From contig NZ_LGED01000079.1 in assembly GCF_001280085.1 (NCBI RefSeq), positions 62,001 to 126,000 of the forward strand: DNA of 64,000 nt. Direction: 5' to 3'. The position numbers were made by a program, and so were the translations under genes. Source of the DNA: Saccharothrix sp. NRRL B-16348 (GTDB lineage Bacteria; Actinomycetota; Actinomycetes; Mycobacteriales; Pseudonocardiaceae). Shown piece by piece: positions 44,492 through 53,140 of the stretch. The notes under the pieces were generated by a model. That model did not search any database. It worked only from the letters and a program-made list of their open reading frames with translations, and had not been told where the DNA came from. Every line of letters begins with the position of its first letter. Positions within the stretch are counted from its first letter, which is position 1.

Positions 44492-45597
44492 GCGACCCGG
44501 TCGCGTTCCGGGACCTCGTCGCCGAGCACGCCACGATCCGCGACGAGGTCGTGGCGGCGGTCACGCGGGTGGTGGACGCGGGGGCGTTCGTCCTGGGGCC
44601 CGAGCTGGAGGCGTTCGAGCGCGAGTGGGCGGACTACTGCGGCACCTCGCACGCGGTGGGCGTCGGGTCGGGGTTGTCGGCGATCGAGCTGATCCTGCGC
44701 GCGCACGACGTCGGCCCCGGTGACGAGGTCGTCGTGCCCGCCTACACGTTCATCGCCACGTGGTTGGCGGTGTCGGCGGTCGGCGCGGTGCCGGTGCCCG
44801 TCGACGTGGACCCCGGAGCGGGCAACATCGACCCCGCCGCGGTCGAACGGGCGATCGGCCCCAGGACGGTCGCGATCATCGCGGTGCACCTGTTCGGCAC
44901 GCCCGCGCCGATGACACAACTGCGGCACATCGCCGACCGCCGTTCGCTGCTGCTCGTCGAGGACGCCGCGCAGGCGCACGGCGCCGAGTACCGCGGCCGG
45001 AAGTGCGGGTCGCTCGCCGACGCGGCGGCGTTCAGCTTCTACCCCACCAAGAACCTGGGCGCGCTGGGTGACGGGGGCGTGGTCAACACCGACTCCGCGA
45101 CCGTCGCCGACCGCGTGCGCAGCCTGCGCAACTACGGGTCGACCACCCGGTACCGCCACGACGAGACCGCCACGAACTCCCGGCTGGACGAGATCCAGGC
45201 GGCGGTCCTGCGCGTCAAGCTCCGCCACCTCGACGCCGCCAACGCCGAACGGCGCCAAGTCGCGTCGGCCTACCTGGACCTGCTGCGCGCCGACGGGGTG
45301 CGGCTGCCCGTGGCGCCGCCGCCGGACGAGGCCCGGCCGTCGTGGCACATCTTCACCCTCCGGTCGGACCGGCGTGACCACCTCCGGGCACGGCTCGGTC
45401 AGGACGGGATCGGCACCCAGGTCTACTACCCGGTGCCGCCCCACCGGACCGCCGCGTACCGCGAGTTCGCGGCGCTCGACCTGCCCGTCGCCACGGACCT
45501 GGCGCGGACGTCGTTGGCCCTGCCGTGCCGCCCCGGCGTGCTGCCGCACGTGCCCGCCGTCGCGGCGTCGCTGCGCAACGCCATGGAGGTGGAGTGA
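44488..45597 (+). CDS. DegT/DnrJ/EryC1 sugar aminotransferase (FdtB-like)
   Basis: 369 residues of the PLP-dependent sugar aminotransferase family. Motifs: SGLSAIELIL, PAYTFIATWLAV, VEDAAQAHGAEYRG and the PLP lysine in SFYPTKNLGALGDGG. Following an FdtA-like isomerase it most likely aminates C3. If the dehydratase starts from UDP-GlcNAc, the product would be a 2,3-diamino-2,3,6-trideoxyhexose (inference). Both ends overlap neighbours by four bases. Confidence 0.93.
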   Translation: MSDPVAFRDLVAEHATIRDEVVAAVTRVVDAGAFVLGPELEAFEREWADYCGTSHAVGVGSGLSAIELILRAHDVGPGDEVVVPAYTFIATWLAVSAVGAVPVPVDVDPGAGNIDPAAVERAIGPRTVAIIAVHLFGTPAPMTQLRHIADRRSLLLVEDAAQAHGAEYRGRKCGSLADAAAFSFYPTKNLGALGDGGVVNTDSATVADRVRSLRNYGSTTRYRHDETATNSRLDEIQAAVLRVKLRHLDAANAERRQVASAYLDLLRADGVRLPVAPPPDEARPSWHIFTLRSDRRDHLRARLGQDGIGTQVYYPVPPHRTAAYREFAALDLPVATDLARTSLALPCRPGVLPHVPAVAASLRNAMEVE

Positions 45598-45995
45598 CGG
45601 TGCGAGCGGACGGGCGCCCCCGGTCCGAAGTCCTCGAAGCGGTGTTGGGGGACCTGCGGGACACGTGCGACCGCGCCGACCCGCTGGGCGAGTCCATCGT
45701 CGTGGCGGTGGAGAGCCTGCTCCGGCTGGTCGCGGTCGCCGACCGGCCCGTCGACCGGCGGGCGGACGCGGCCAGCCTGGAGGACGTGCGCGAAGCCCTG
45801 CACCTCATGCGCGCCGGGGTCGTCACCACGAGCTACCTGCTGTGGTCGGTGGACGAGCGACTTCGCCGCGCCGCGCAGGACCAGGTGCGTCGTCGCACCG
45901 ACCGACCGATCGAAGAGGTGGATTGCGTTGCCGCTAGCCGATCACCCGAGCACGGTGCTGCCGGTGCTGCCCAGCCAGGCGGCCTTCCTGCATGA
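45594..45995 (+). CDS. Small orphan protein in the carbamoyl cluster
   Basis: 133 residues, mostly helical and charged, no motif I recognise; no signal or membrane helix. GTG at 45594 overlaps the aminotransferase stop (GTGA), and its last 68 bases overlap the condensation-domain gene in another frame, so translation is coupled to both. It could be an adaptor for the condensation enzyme or sugar pathway; that is a guess from position. The C-terminal 25 residues read like unconstrained overlap sequence. Confidence 0.6.
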   Translation: MTVRADGRPRSEVLEAVLGDLRDTCDRADPLGESIVVAVESLLRLVAVADRPVDRRADAASLEDVREALHLMRAGVVTTSYLLWSVDERLRRAAQDQVRRRTDRPIEEVDCVAASRSPEHGAAGAAQPGGLPA

Positions 45996-47295
45996 TTTCT
46001 TCCCCGCCATGGTCAACCCCCACTACTGGAACCTGTGCGGCATCTTCCGCCTGTCCCAGCGGTTCGACACGGGGTTGGTGCGTGCGGCGGTGACCCTGGT
46101 CTGGGAGCACCACCAAGCCCTCCGCGTGCGCTTCCGGCTCACCGAGGGGGAGTGGTGGCAGGAGGTCCGCGGCCGGAGCGAGCCCCCGCCGTTCCGGCGC
46201 ATTGACCTGTCGCGGTGCCCCGAAGACGAGCAGCCCGCCACGGTGGGACGGATCTGCGCCGAGATCCAGCGGACGCTGCACATCCACCAGGGGCCGCTGG
46301 CCGGGTTCGTGTACTTCGACCTCGGTGTCGGGCAGCCGCCGCGCCTCTTCGTGGTCGTGCACCACCTCGTGGCCGACGCCCTGTCGCTGTCGACGGTGGT
46401 CGGTGACCTGGAGAACGTCCTGTGGGCGCTCGCCGAAGGGCGCGCGCCGCGCCTCTCGCAGGGCGCGCCGTACGACGAGTGCGTCCGGGCGCTGCGGGAC
46501 TACGCCGCGTCGGCCGAGGTGACCGCCGAGATCCCGCACTGGCTCGGCCCGCGGTGGGCGAAGGTCAACGAACTGCCCACCGACCGCACCCGCTACACGT
46601 CGGAGACCGTCGGCGGGACGGACTCGGTGAACCTCGGGTTCGACCGGGGCAGGTCCGAGGCGCTCCTGCGGAAAGTGCCCGCCGCGACGGGCGTCGACCT
46701 GCACACGACCGTGCTCGCGGCGATCGGCGAGGCCGCGGGCGAGTGGTTGGGCGGTGACGTCGGGGTCGCCGTGGTGCACCACGGCCGCGACCTGACGAAA
46801 GCCGACGGCACACCGGTGTTCCCCAACGGGATGAGGCACACCATGGGCTGGTTCTCGTTCGGCGGCTTCGTCGCGCTGCCGCCGCGGGAAGGCGGGGACG
46901 TGGTCGAGCACCTGCGTCGGACGGCGGACAGCCTCACGGCCATGCCGAACAACGGCGTGGGCGCCCACCTGCTGCGCTGGTGCGCGCCCAACGGCCCGCA
47001 CGCCGAGGCACTGGCGGCGGTGTCCGACCGGCTCGGCCTGATCTTCAACAACATGGGCGGCCTGGCCCAACCGAACCAGGCGGGCCGCGTGCTCACGATG
47101 GCGGGCGACCCGATGAAGCACGAACCGGACGTCCTCCAACCGCGACCACAGGTCTACATCCGGCTGGTGCGCGACGACGGCGTGCTGTCGATGTCCTGGT
47201 TCCTCGACGGGGTCCGCCACGAACCGACCGCCGTGACCAAGCTGGTGAGCCGCGTCGACGAGGTGTTGGCGTCCTACCTGCGGCAACTGGCTTAG
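45928..47295 (+). CDS. Free-standing condensation-domain amide synthase
   Basis: 455 residues, the length of one NRPS condensation domain. Core motif is VVHHLVADALSLS near residue 145: the catalytic second histidine and aspartate are present, but the usual final glycine is alanine. Other C-domain features include EHHQALRVRF and GWFSFGGFVALP near the solvent-channel region. It should join the carrier-bound acyl group to a free amine such as a polyamine or amino sugar. Start is TTG at 45928 with GAGGTGG upstream, inside the preceding gene. Last enzyme of the operon. Confidence 0.88.
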   Translation: MPLADHPSTVLPVLPSQAAFLHDFFPAMVNPHYWNLCGIFRLSQRFDTGLVRAAVTLVWEHHQALRVRFRLTEGEWWQEVRGRSEPPPFRRIDLSRCPEDEQPATVGRICAEIQRTLHIHQGPLAGFVYFDLGVGQPPRLFVVVHHLVADALSLSTVVGDLENVLWALAEGRAPRLSQGAPYDECVRALRDYAASAEVTAEIPHWLGPRWAKVNELPTDRTRYTSETVGGTDSVNLGFDRGRSEALLRKVPAATGVDLHTTVLAAIGEAAGEWLGGDVGVAVVHHGRDLTKADGTPVFPNGMRHTMGWFSFGGFVALPPREGGDVVEHLRRTADSLTAMPNNGVGAHLLRWCAPNGPHAEALAAVSDRLGLIFNNMGGLAQPNQAGRVLTMAGDPMKHEPDVLQPRPQVYIRLVRDDGVLSMSWFLDGVRHEPTAVTKLVSRVDEVLASYLRQLA

Positions 47296-47306
47296 GATTC
47301 CGCGTC

Positions 47307-47903
47307 GTGCTCCTTTCCACCGGCCGGTCGGCCGCCCTGCTCTGCCTGCCGCTGCTCTGGGTGTCGGCGTGCACGACGGCGCCCGCGTCGCCCGCCACGC
47401 CGTCGTCCTCCTCGGGTCCGGCCCCGTGGGTGTCGGTCACCCAGCAGGCGGAGACGGTCCGTCCCGAAGAGTTGGCGACCGACCGGCCGAAGCGGATCGC
47501 GGCGGACGCCGACGTGTGCGCGTTGCTCACCGAGCAGGAGATCACGGCCGCCACGGGCGCGCCCTTCGCGAGAACGGGCAGGCCCGTGCCGGGCACGTTG
47601 TGCCTGTGGCAGCTCGGCGACGCGGTGGACGACCGCGGAACTCCCATCGAGGTGCTGACGCTGACCTCCGGGCTGTCGGGCGGGTGGCTCGGCGAGGAGC
47701 AGGGCGTCGTCGGCGGGTACCCGACCCGCAGGAGAGTCGGGGACGGACTCTGCATCCTCAAGGTCGGATTGCGCCGCCCGGACGCCCCGACCGACAAGGT
47801 GGTGCTCACGGTGAGCCTGGGCGTCACCGACAAGTCCAGCGACCCGTGCCCCGCCACGCAGACGCTCACCGAAACCGCCTTGAGCCGAGTCCCCGGCGCT
47901 TGA
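47307..47903 (+). CDS. DUF3558-like lipoprotein
   Basis: 198 residues. Signal peptide with lipobox VSAC (Cys22), then a Ser/Pro/Thr-rich spacer and a globular domain with VCALLTEQEITAATG, GTLCLWQLGD and three further cysteines, typical of DUF3558 lipoproteins of Pseudonocardiales and mycobacteria. GTG at 47307, 11 bases after the condensation-domain stop, so it may be co-transcribed, but it has no obvious part in biosynthesis. Confidence 0.8.
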   Translation: MLLSTGRSAALLCLPLLWVSACTTAPASPATPSSSSGPAPWVSVTQQAETVRPEELATDRPKRIAADADVCALLTEQEITAATGAPFARTGRPVPGTLCLWQLGDAVDDRGTPIEVLTLTSGLSGGWLGEEQGVVGGYPTRRRVGDGLCILKVGLRRPDAPTDKVVLTVSLGVTDKSSDPCPATQTLTETALSRVPGA

Positions 47904-47942
47904 CCCGGATTTCCATGCGTTTCGTCCGTCACCGGGAGAACC

Positions 47943-48641
47943 TCACCCGGAGCCTCCGTAACCGTGCCGGCTTCCCGTCATCCGCGCGTAGACCACGATG
48001 TTGTCCCGGTAGCTGCCCGCTCTCCGGTCGAACTGCCCGCCGCAGGTGACGAGCCGCAGTTCGGGTACCTCGACGTGGCCGTACACCGCTTGGGTGGGGA
48101 AGCGGTCTTTCGGGTGCTGCTCCACCCGCTGGACGGTGAACGACGCGGCCGAGCCGTCGGCCCGTTCCACGGTCACCTGGTCGCCGGGTGTCAACTTGCG
48201 CAGGTCGTGGAACACTCCCAGCCGGCCCTGCCAGTCGACGTGTGCGGCGAGCAGTGCGGGCCCGCGTTCTCCCGGAGTCGGCGAGTTGGTGTACCAGCCA
48301 ACGGTTTCGGCGTCGGCCGGGACCTCGATGGCGCGGTCGGCGCGCAGCCCGAGATCGATGATGCCGGTAGCGTCGACGCCGATCGCCGGGATGATCACCC
48401 GCGTCGGGCGGGCAGCGTCGAGCACCACCGTCGGCGGTGGGTTCTGCGGTGTGCTCGGCGCGAGGACCGTGCCGGTCGGTTCGTGCGTCGACGCGGCGGG
48501 TGCCGTGTCGACCGGGTGGGCGTCGCCGGCTGGGTGGCTCTTGTCGATGCCCGCCAGAACCGCCAGGCCCAATGCCGCCGCCAACGCCGCCAGTCGGGGC
48601 TTTGAGCTCCGACGGGGATGGCGGTGCGAGCGGTCGCGCAT
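47943..48641 (-). CDS. Class F sortase
   Basis: 232 residues: N-terminal membrane helix (LAALAAALGLAVLAG), Pro/Thr spacer, then the sortase barrel with His in LLAAHVDWQG, Cys in RLVTCGGQF and Arg in GSYRDNIVVYA. Class F enzymes of actinomycetes anchor surface proteins. ATG at 48641 is three bases after the Excalibur-protein stop, so the two form an operon. Confidence 0.93.
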   Translation of the reverse strand: MRDRSHRHPRRSSKPRLAALAAALGLAVLAGIDKSHPAGDAHPVDTAPAASTHEPTGTVLAPSTPQNPPPTVVLDAARPTRVIIPAIGVDATGIIDLGLRADRAIEVPADAETVGWYTNSPTPGERGPALLAAHVDWQGRLGVFHDLRKLTPGDQVTVERADGSAASFTVQRVEQHPKDRFPTQAVYGHVEVPELRLVTCGGQFDRRAGSYRDNIVVYARMTGSRHGYGGSG

Positions 48642-48644
48642 GCG

Positions 48645-49037
48645 CTAGTTGCTCCTGCGTGCACGCCGCCGTGCCGCGACCGCGGTGACGGAGGCGGCAC
48701 CGAGCCCGGCCAGCCCGAGAAGTGTCAGGGCGCCCGAGTCGTCGGCGCCCGAGTCGTCGGCGGTGGAGCCGTCACCCGTGTCGATCGGACCGACGGGCGG
48801 CTGGGTCCGACGGGTTGCCGGAACATGACTGGGCGCCGGCAGCTCTTCGCAGGCGATGCCGTCGTTGTCCGCGTCGAGCCGGTGGAAGTTGGTCGTGGCG
48901 GAGTCGAAGAACCGCTGCGCTTCGGCTTGGTTGCTGAAGTCGGCGCAGTCGCGGTCTTGTGCGTTCGCGCCGCCGACGATGGACAGCGTGGCACTTGCCG
49001 CGAGGACAGCGGCGCCGGCGAACCTGGAAAGCAGCAT
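48645..49037 (-). CDS. Secreted Excalibur-domain surface protein
   Basis: 130 residues: signal peptide (LLSRFAGAAVLAASATLSIVGG), an Excalibur calcium-binding domain (DRDCADFSNQAEAQRFF, RLDADNDGIACEELP) and a C-terminal hydrophobic helix with a basic tail (RRRARR), as in cell-wall sorting signals. No LPxTG-like motif precedes that helix. ATG at 49037 is chosen because GGAAGGA lies nine bases upstream; the longer frame to 49304 is unsupported. Operon with the sortase, which suggests it is a sortase substrate or partner. Confidence 0.8.
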   Translation of the reverse strand: MLLSRFAGAAVLAASATLSIVGGANAQDRDCADFSNQAEAQRFFDSATTNFHRLDADNDGIACEELPAPSHVPATRRTQPPVGPIDTGDGSTADDSGADDSGALTLLGLAGLGAASVTAVAARRRARRSN

Positions 49038-49969
49038 GTCGCACATTCCTTCCATGCGGGACGAACTGAGGTCTTCGTCGTGGAACGGCCACGTCCGGCG
49101 GTCGAGGGAGCCCGGTGGCACGGTCGGTTCGGTGGCGCGGTCGCCGGGCACTCCGGGGTGGACGCTCGGCACTGCTCTGAGTCGCACGTCAGCGACAGGT
49201 GACCGGCGGGAGACGTCGGGTCGAGTCGCCGTTCTGTCCGGCGTGTCCGGAACGAGGCGCGTCGCAGTGGGTGCTGCGTGCCGTCGCCGGGATTGTGGAA
49301 CCACCGACCGATAGGGCCAGCGTCCGCGTCGAACTCCTTGGTGACGCGGTTAGGAGGCGGGACGCGGCTGGGTGCCTTGAGGTTCGGCGGGATGGAGCGA
49401 TCGGTGCCGGGCCAGGCGACCTCCTCTCGAACCGACAGCGGACCACGAAGACGCTAATGCCGTCCCTCGTCAGGTTGGAGGCGTCGACGGTGGGCTCACC
49501 CGATCCATCGGCGTCATGGCCCTATCAGGGGTGTGTCGCCGCAGCGCGGTCGCCGACAGTGCACAACCGGCGTCGCCGACGTGTAGGCCGTCACGCCACC
49601 TGCTGACCTTCTTGAGCGTGACGGCGCAGTCGATGCCGTCCGTTGTGGAACGCCGTCGTCATATTCTCGGTGAGGGCGAGGTTTGTTGGTGACGGCGCCG
49701 GATCGGGCGAGCGGTCCGGTTTGTCAGTGATCGTGCCGAACTGTGTGCGCTGCTTTCTTCTCGGCAGGACGTGCGGCGAGGTGACGTCCACCGAGTTTGG
49801 AATCCGCGATCCGAGCGCAGCTGGTGCCAGAGGTGGTCTTTTCTCGCACGGGCGGTCCATGGATGTTCTGGAGACGGCCGGGGTGTGGCGGGCAGGTATT
49901 CGCAGGCGTTGGGCTTCGACATCCCGTTCCAAGGGCGAGAGGGTGAGGGTCGTCTGCCACGATGGCGGC
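49038..49969. other. 932-base region without a supported gene
   Basis: Lies between the leftward Excalibur gene and the rightward DUF4303-like gene. Open frames exist but have no ribosome sites and read as random high-GC translations. It should contain the promoters of both neighbours. No tRNA, strong hairpin or repeat was noticed. Confidence 0.5.
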
Positions 49970-51340
49970 GTGACGGTGCGCTTGGATTGGGCCGAGTTCG
50001 AACGGACCCTTCTGGATGGTGTGGTGCGGTTCGTCGGCTCGGCCGTGCGTGATCACCCCGGGGAGCGGTTCTACGCGGCGGTGCTCGATCACGTCTACCG
50101 GGAGGAAGACGGTCCGATCGCGCTGCCGTCGCTGGGGATCAACAGTGTCGAGGCGTTGGCTCGGGAGCCCGCCGAGCAGCAGGCGGAACTGAGGTGGAAC
50201 GCACCGGACTGGGACCTCTACCGCGACGGCTGGCTACCGGACGGCTCGACCGAACGGTGGGAGCAGGCGCTCACCGCGGAGGCGTGCTCCGGGACGACGC
50301 GCCAGTGGCAGGCGACGTTCGACCGGTACCTGACGACGCTGGTCCGCGTCTGCCGGCGGGCACGGACGACGTTGCGCCGGAACGGTGACACCCACCCGGA
50401 CTTCGTGGTGGTGCTGCTCGACGACGAGCACCACGAGACGCTGATCAAGCGCGTCCTGACCGCCGGCGAGGTGCGTCGCCACTTCCCCGAACTGGATGAG
50501 CGCTCGGTCGCGCTGGCCGGCCTCGCCGCGCTCCCACCGGCCGACCGCGCCGCGCACCTGGCCTCCCTGCTGGGAACGTTCGACGGTCCCCTCGACCGCG
50601 ACACCGTCGAAGCGGCCCTGCGTGACCTCGGTCCGGCGGCCTTCCCGGCCCTGCTCTCCCTCCTCCGCACGCCGGACCGCGCGTGGCAGGCGGCGAAGCT
50701 CCTGGCGGACATCGGCAGACCCGATGACAGCGTCATCCACGCGTTGAGCGCCGAGCTGCGGCAGACCGACGGACCGGACCAGGAGTGGATCGCGGTCGCG
50801 CTGTCCCGCCTCGGGCGGCTCGACCTCGTGCTCGACCAGGCCGAAAGCCTCCCGCCGGACGTGGTGGTCGGGGCGGTCTCCGCGCCGTACACCAGCTTTC
50901 GCGACGACGCGGTCGCCCCGCCGCCGCTGGACTACCAACCCCTGGTGGACTTCATCGAACGGTGGCCGACGCACGTGTCGGCGCTGGGTCAGCGGTTCGC
51001 GCCCGGCCAAGGGGCTTGTGAGATCGCGGCGAACGAGGTGGACGCCGCGGTGGCCGGCTTGACCTCGCCGCACGTCCTCGTCCGTTGGCACGCGGTGAAG
51101 GTCCTCGGGCGACGCGGGCTCGGTCGGCACGTCGGCCGGCGCGTGTTGCCGCTGCTCGGCCGGACCGTCCGACAAGACCCGGACGCGTCCGTGCGACGCC
51201 TGGCGGTGCTGTCGCTGCTGTGGTGGCGGAGGGATTCCCTTCACCTGGCGGACGTGGTCCGGCAGGCGTTGGAGGATCCGGCGGAGGAGGTGCGTCAGGC
51301 CGCCGCGGCTTGGTTGCGCGAACAGCACGAGCCGGTCTGA
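49970..51340 (+). CDS. DUF4303-like / HEAT-repeat-like protein
   Basis: 456 residues. The N-terminal half (1-170) resembles DUF4303 (FERTLLDGVVRFVGSAVRDHPGERFYAAVLDHVYRE, PSLGINSVEAL, FVVVLLDDEHHETLIKRVLT). The rest is alpha-helical repeats (GPAAFPALLSLLRTPDRAWQAAKLLADIG, SPHVLVRWHAVKVLGRRGLG, DPDASVRRLAVLSLLWW), HEAT-like. GTG at 49970 is used as the first start that fits the domain; an in-frame upstream extension to 49643 lacks conserved sequence. Monocistronic. DUF4303 proteins are often linked to toxin-immunity loci; no toxin is adjacent, so role unknown. Confidence 0.72.
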   Translation: MTVRLDWAEFERTLLDGVVRFVGSAVRDHPGERFYAAVLDHVYREEDGPIALPSLGINSVEALAREPAEQQAELRWNAPDWDLYRDGWLPDGSTERWEQALTAEACSGTTRQWQATFDRYLTTLVRVCRRARTTLRRNGDTHPDFVVVLLDDEHHETLIKRVLTAGEVRRHFPELDERSVALAGLAALPPADRAAHLASLLGTFDGPLDRDTVEAALRDLGPAAFPALLSLLRTPDRAWQAAKLLADIGRPDDSVIHALSAELRQTDGPDQEWIAVALSRLGRLDLVLDQAESLPPDVVVGAVSAPYTSFRDDAVAPPPLDYQPLVDFIERWPTHVSALGQRFAPGQGACEIAANEVDAAVAGLTSPHVLVRWHAVKVLGRRGLGRHVGRRVLPLLGRTVRQDPDASVRRLAVLSLLWWRRDSLHLADVVRQALEDPAEEVRQAAAAWLREQHEPV

Positions 51341-51501
51341 CGGCAGCGGCGCGGTCGATCCGGCGGGATCGGGTGGATGACGGATCGGATCTCGGCCGCG
51401 GCACGTGAGTCGGGCCTGGCCGCCGACCCGGGCGCCGGGCAGGCGGTTCAGCTCTCCGTCGACGCGCCCGTCACCGAGCGGGTGATGGCGAACGCCGGCG
51501 A

Positions 51502-51536
51502 GGAGGGGCGCTCGTGGTTGCCGCGAGCGCCCCTCC
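51502..51536 (-). terminator. Terminator of the oxoamine-synthase operon
   Basis: Perfect 13-base arms GGAGGGGCGCTCG / CGAGCGCCCCTCC around a nine-base loop, three bases beyond the oxoamine-synthase stop on the minus strand. Confidence 0.88.
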
Positions 51537-51538
51537 CG

Positions 51539-53140
51539 CTAGAACGAGTTGCCGAACGCGCTGGACAGGTGCTCCCGCGCGTCGCGCAGCGCCCCGTCGA
51601 TGATCCGCGCCGCCTCCCGCGCCTGCTCCGGCTCGTGCGCGGCCTGCACCTGCAACCGGAAGCGTGACGCGCCGGTCGGGGTGACGGGGAACTCGACCAT
51701 GAACGCCAGCACACCGCGGTCGAACAGCAGGCGGTTGACCGTGCGGGCGAGCTTCTCGTTCCCGATCAGGACCGGCACGATCGGGCTCGGCGAGCCCATG
51801 CAGGTCAACCCGCGCGTCGTCAGCTCGTCGCGCAGGGCGTGGATCGCGGAGAACAGCCGGCCGCGCAGCGCCTCGCCCTCGTCGGTGCGGATGATCTCGG
51901 CGGCCTTGAGCACCACCGCGGTCTGCATGGGGGACAGGGCGTTGGAGAAGAAGTGGGACCCGGCGAACATCTTGATGTACTGCTTCACCGCGGGCGACCT
52001 GGCCGCGACGAAGCCGCCGTTGGAGGCGAACGTCTTGGAGAACGCGCCCATGACCAGGTCGACCTTGCCGAGCATGTCCTGCATGCCCAGCACGCCGGTG
52101 CCGCCGGGGCCCATCGAGCCGAGGTCGTGGGCGACGTCGACCAGCAGGGTCGCGTCGTAGGCGTGGCAGACCTCCTGCAGGGCGGCGACGTCCGGCCAGT
52201 CGGCGTCCACCGAGAACAGGCCGTCGGTGATGACCATGATGCCGTTGTGGGTGTCGGTGGCGCGGATGCGGGCCAGGTGGGTGCGCACGGCCTCGACGTC
52301 GAGGTGCGTGTAGCGGGTGATGTTCCGGGTCGCCGCGCGCGCACCCGTCTGCAAGCACGAGTGGGCGAGGCGGTCGATGAGGATGTGGTCCTCTTGGCGG
52401 ACCAGGCCGGTGACGGTGCCGAACCCCGCCGACCACCCGTTCGAGAACAGCGTGACGTGCTCCAGGCCGACGAGCGCGCCGAGGGCGGCCTCCAGGTCGT
52501 CGGAGATGCGGGTGTTGCCCAGCACCATCGGCGACCCGGCGCTGTGCGGGCCGAAGTCCCGCATCGCCCGGACCGCCGCCTCCCGGATCTCCGGGTGGGC
52601 GTTGAACGACAGGTAGTCCTGGGAGTTGAAGTTGATGCCCCGGGCGGGTTTGCTCAGGTCGTTGGTGATCGTCGCGATCCCGCCGGGCGCCGCCTCCAGG
52701 ACCCGGGAGTACTGCCAGGTCTCGGTGCGCCGGCGCGCCTCCACCCAGCCGTGGAACTCCTCGGTCCGGCTGAGCAGGTTCGCGCCGACGGGCCGGAAGA
52801 AGTCGTACGCGTTCTTGTCGAGCGCGTAGTCCTCGTCGGGGTCGATCGCGGGGGCCGCCGCCGTCGCCGGTTCCCACATCGGTTCCAGGTCGGCCCGGAT
52901 CGCCGGGTAGTCCTCGGCGAAGAACCGGACCACCTCGTCCTCCGGGAGGGTGTCCAGCTCCTCCAGGTCCTCCCACGGGATGTGGGTCGCCCAGTTCCGC
53001 ATCATGTCCGACACCTCGCGCGCGGCCGCGGCGACCGCCTTGGCCGCGGTGCTCGGGTCGGTGTCGGCCTCGTCGGCCGCGGCGATGAGCGCGGCGACGA
53101 CCTCGCCGTCCTCGCGCTCGTCGGTCAGGGTGCCGGTCAT
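51539..53140 (-). CDS. Alpha-oxoamine synthase with N-terminal extension (ALAS/BioF-like)
   Basis: 533 residues. Residues about 135-530 are a class II PLP oxoamine synthase: NSQDYLSFNAHPEI, HSCLQTGA (PLP-stacking histidine), DVAHDLGSMG and PLP lysine near residue 370 in GAFSKTFASNGG. These enzymes condense an amino acid with an acyl-CoA or acyl carrier to give an alpha-aminoketone. The first 130 residues are an acidic helical extension with no motif I can name. Its start overlaps the flavoenzyme stop (ATGA). With only a flavoenzyme as partner it may form a two-enzyme pathway to a modified aminoketone (inference). Confidence 0.9.
   Translation of the reverse strand: MTGTLTDEREDGEVVAALIAAADEADTDPSTAAKAVAAAAREVSDMMRNWATHIPWEDLEELDTLPEDEVVRFFAEDYPAIRADLEPMWEPATAAAPAIDPDEDYALDKNAYDFFRPVGANLLSRTEEFHGWVEARRRTETWQYSRVLEAAPGGIATITNDLSKPARGINFNSQDYLSFNAHPEIREAAVRAMRDFGPHSAGSPMVLGNTRISDDLEAALGALVGLEHVTLFSNGWSAGFGTVTGLVRQEDHILIDRLAHSCLQTGARAATRNITRYTHLDVEAVRTHLARIRATDTHNGIMVITDGLFSVDADWPDVAALQEVCHAYDATLLVDVAHDLGSMGPGGTGVLGMQDMLGKVDLVMGAFSKTFASNGGFVAARSPAVKQYIKMFAGSHFFSNALSPMQTAVVLKAAEIIRTDEGEALRGRLFSAIHALRDELTTRGLTCMGSPSPIVPVLIGNEKLARTVNRLLFDRGVLAFMVEFPVTPTGASRFRLQVQAAHEPEQAREAARIIDGALRDAREHLSSAFGNSF

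Noticed and set aside
47307..47903. DUF3558 lipoprotein as part of the biosynthetic operon
   Set aside because: Only 11 bases from the last enzyme, but the family is a general surface lipoprotein of these bacteria with no biosynthetic link.
49643..49969. N-terminal extension of the DUF4303-like protein
   Set aside because: No conserved sequence or ribosome site; GTG at 49970 begins the recognisable domain.
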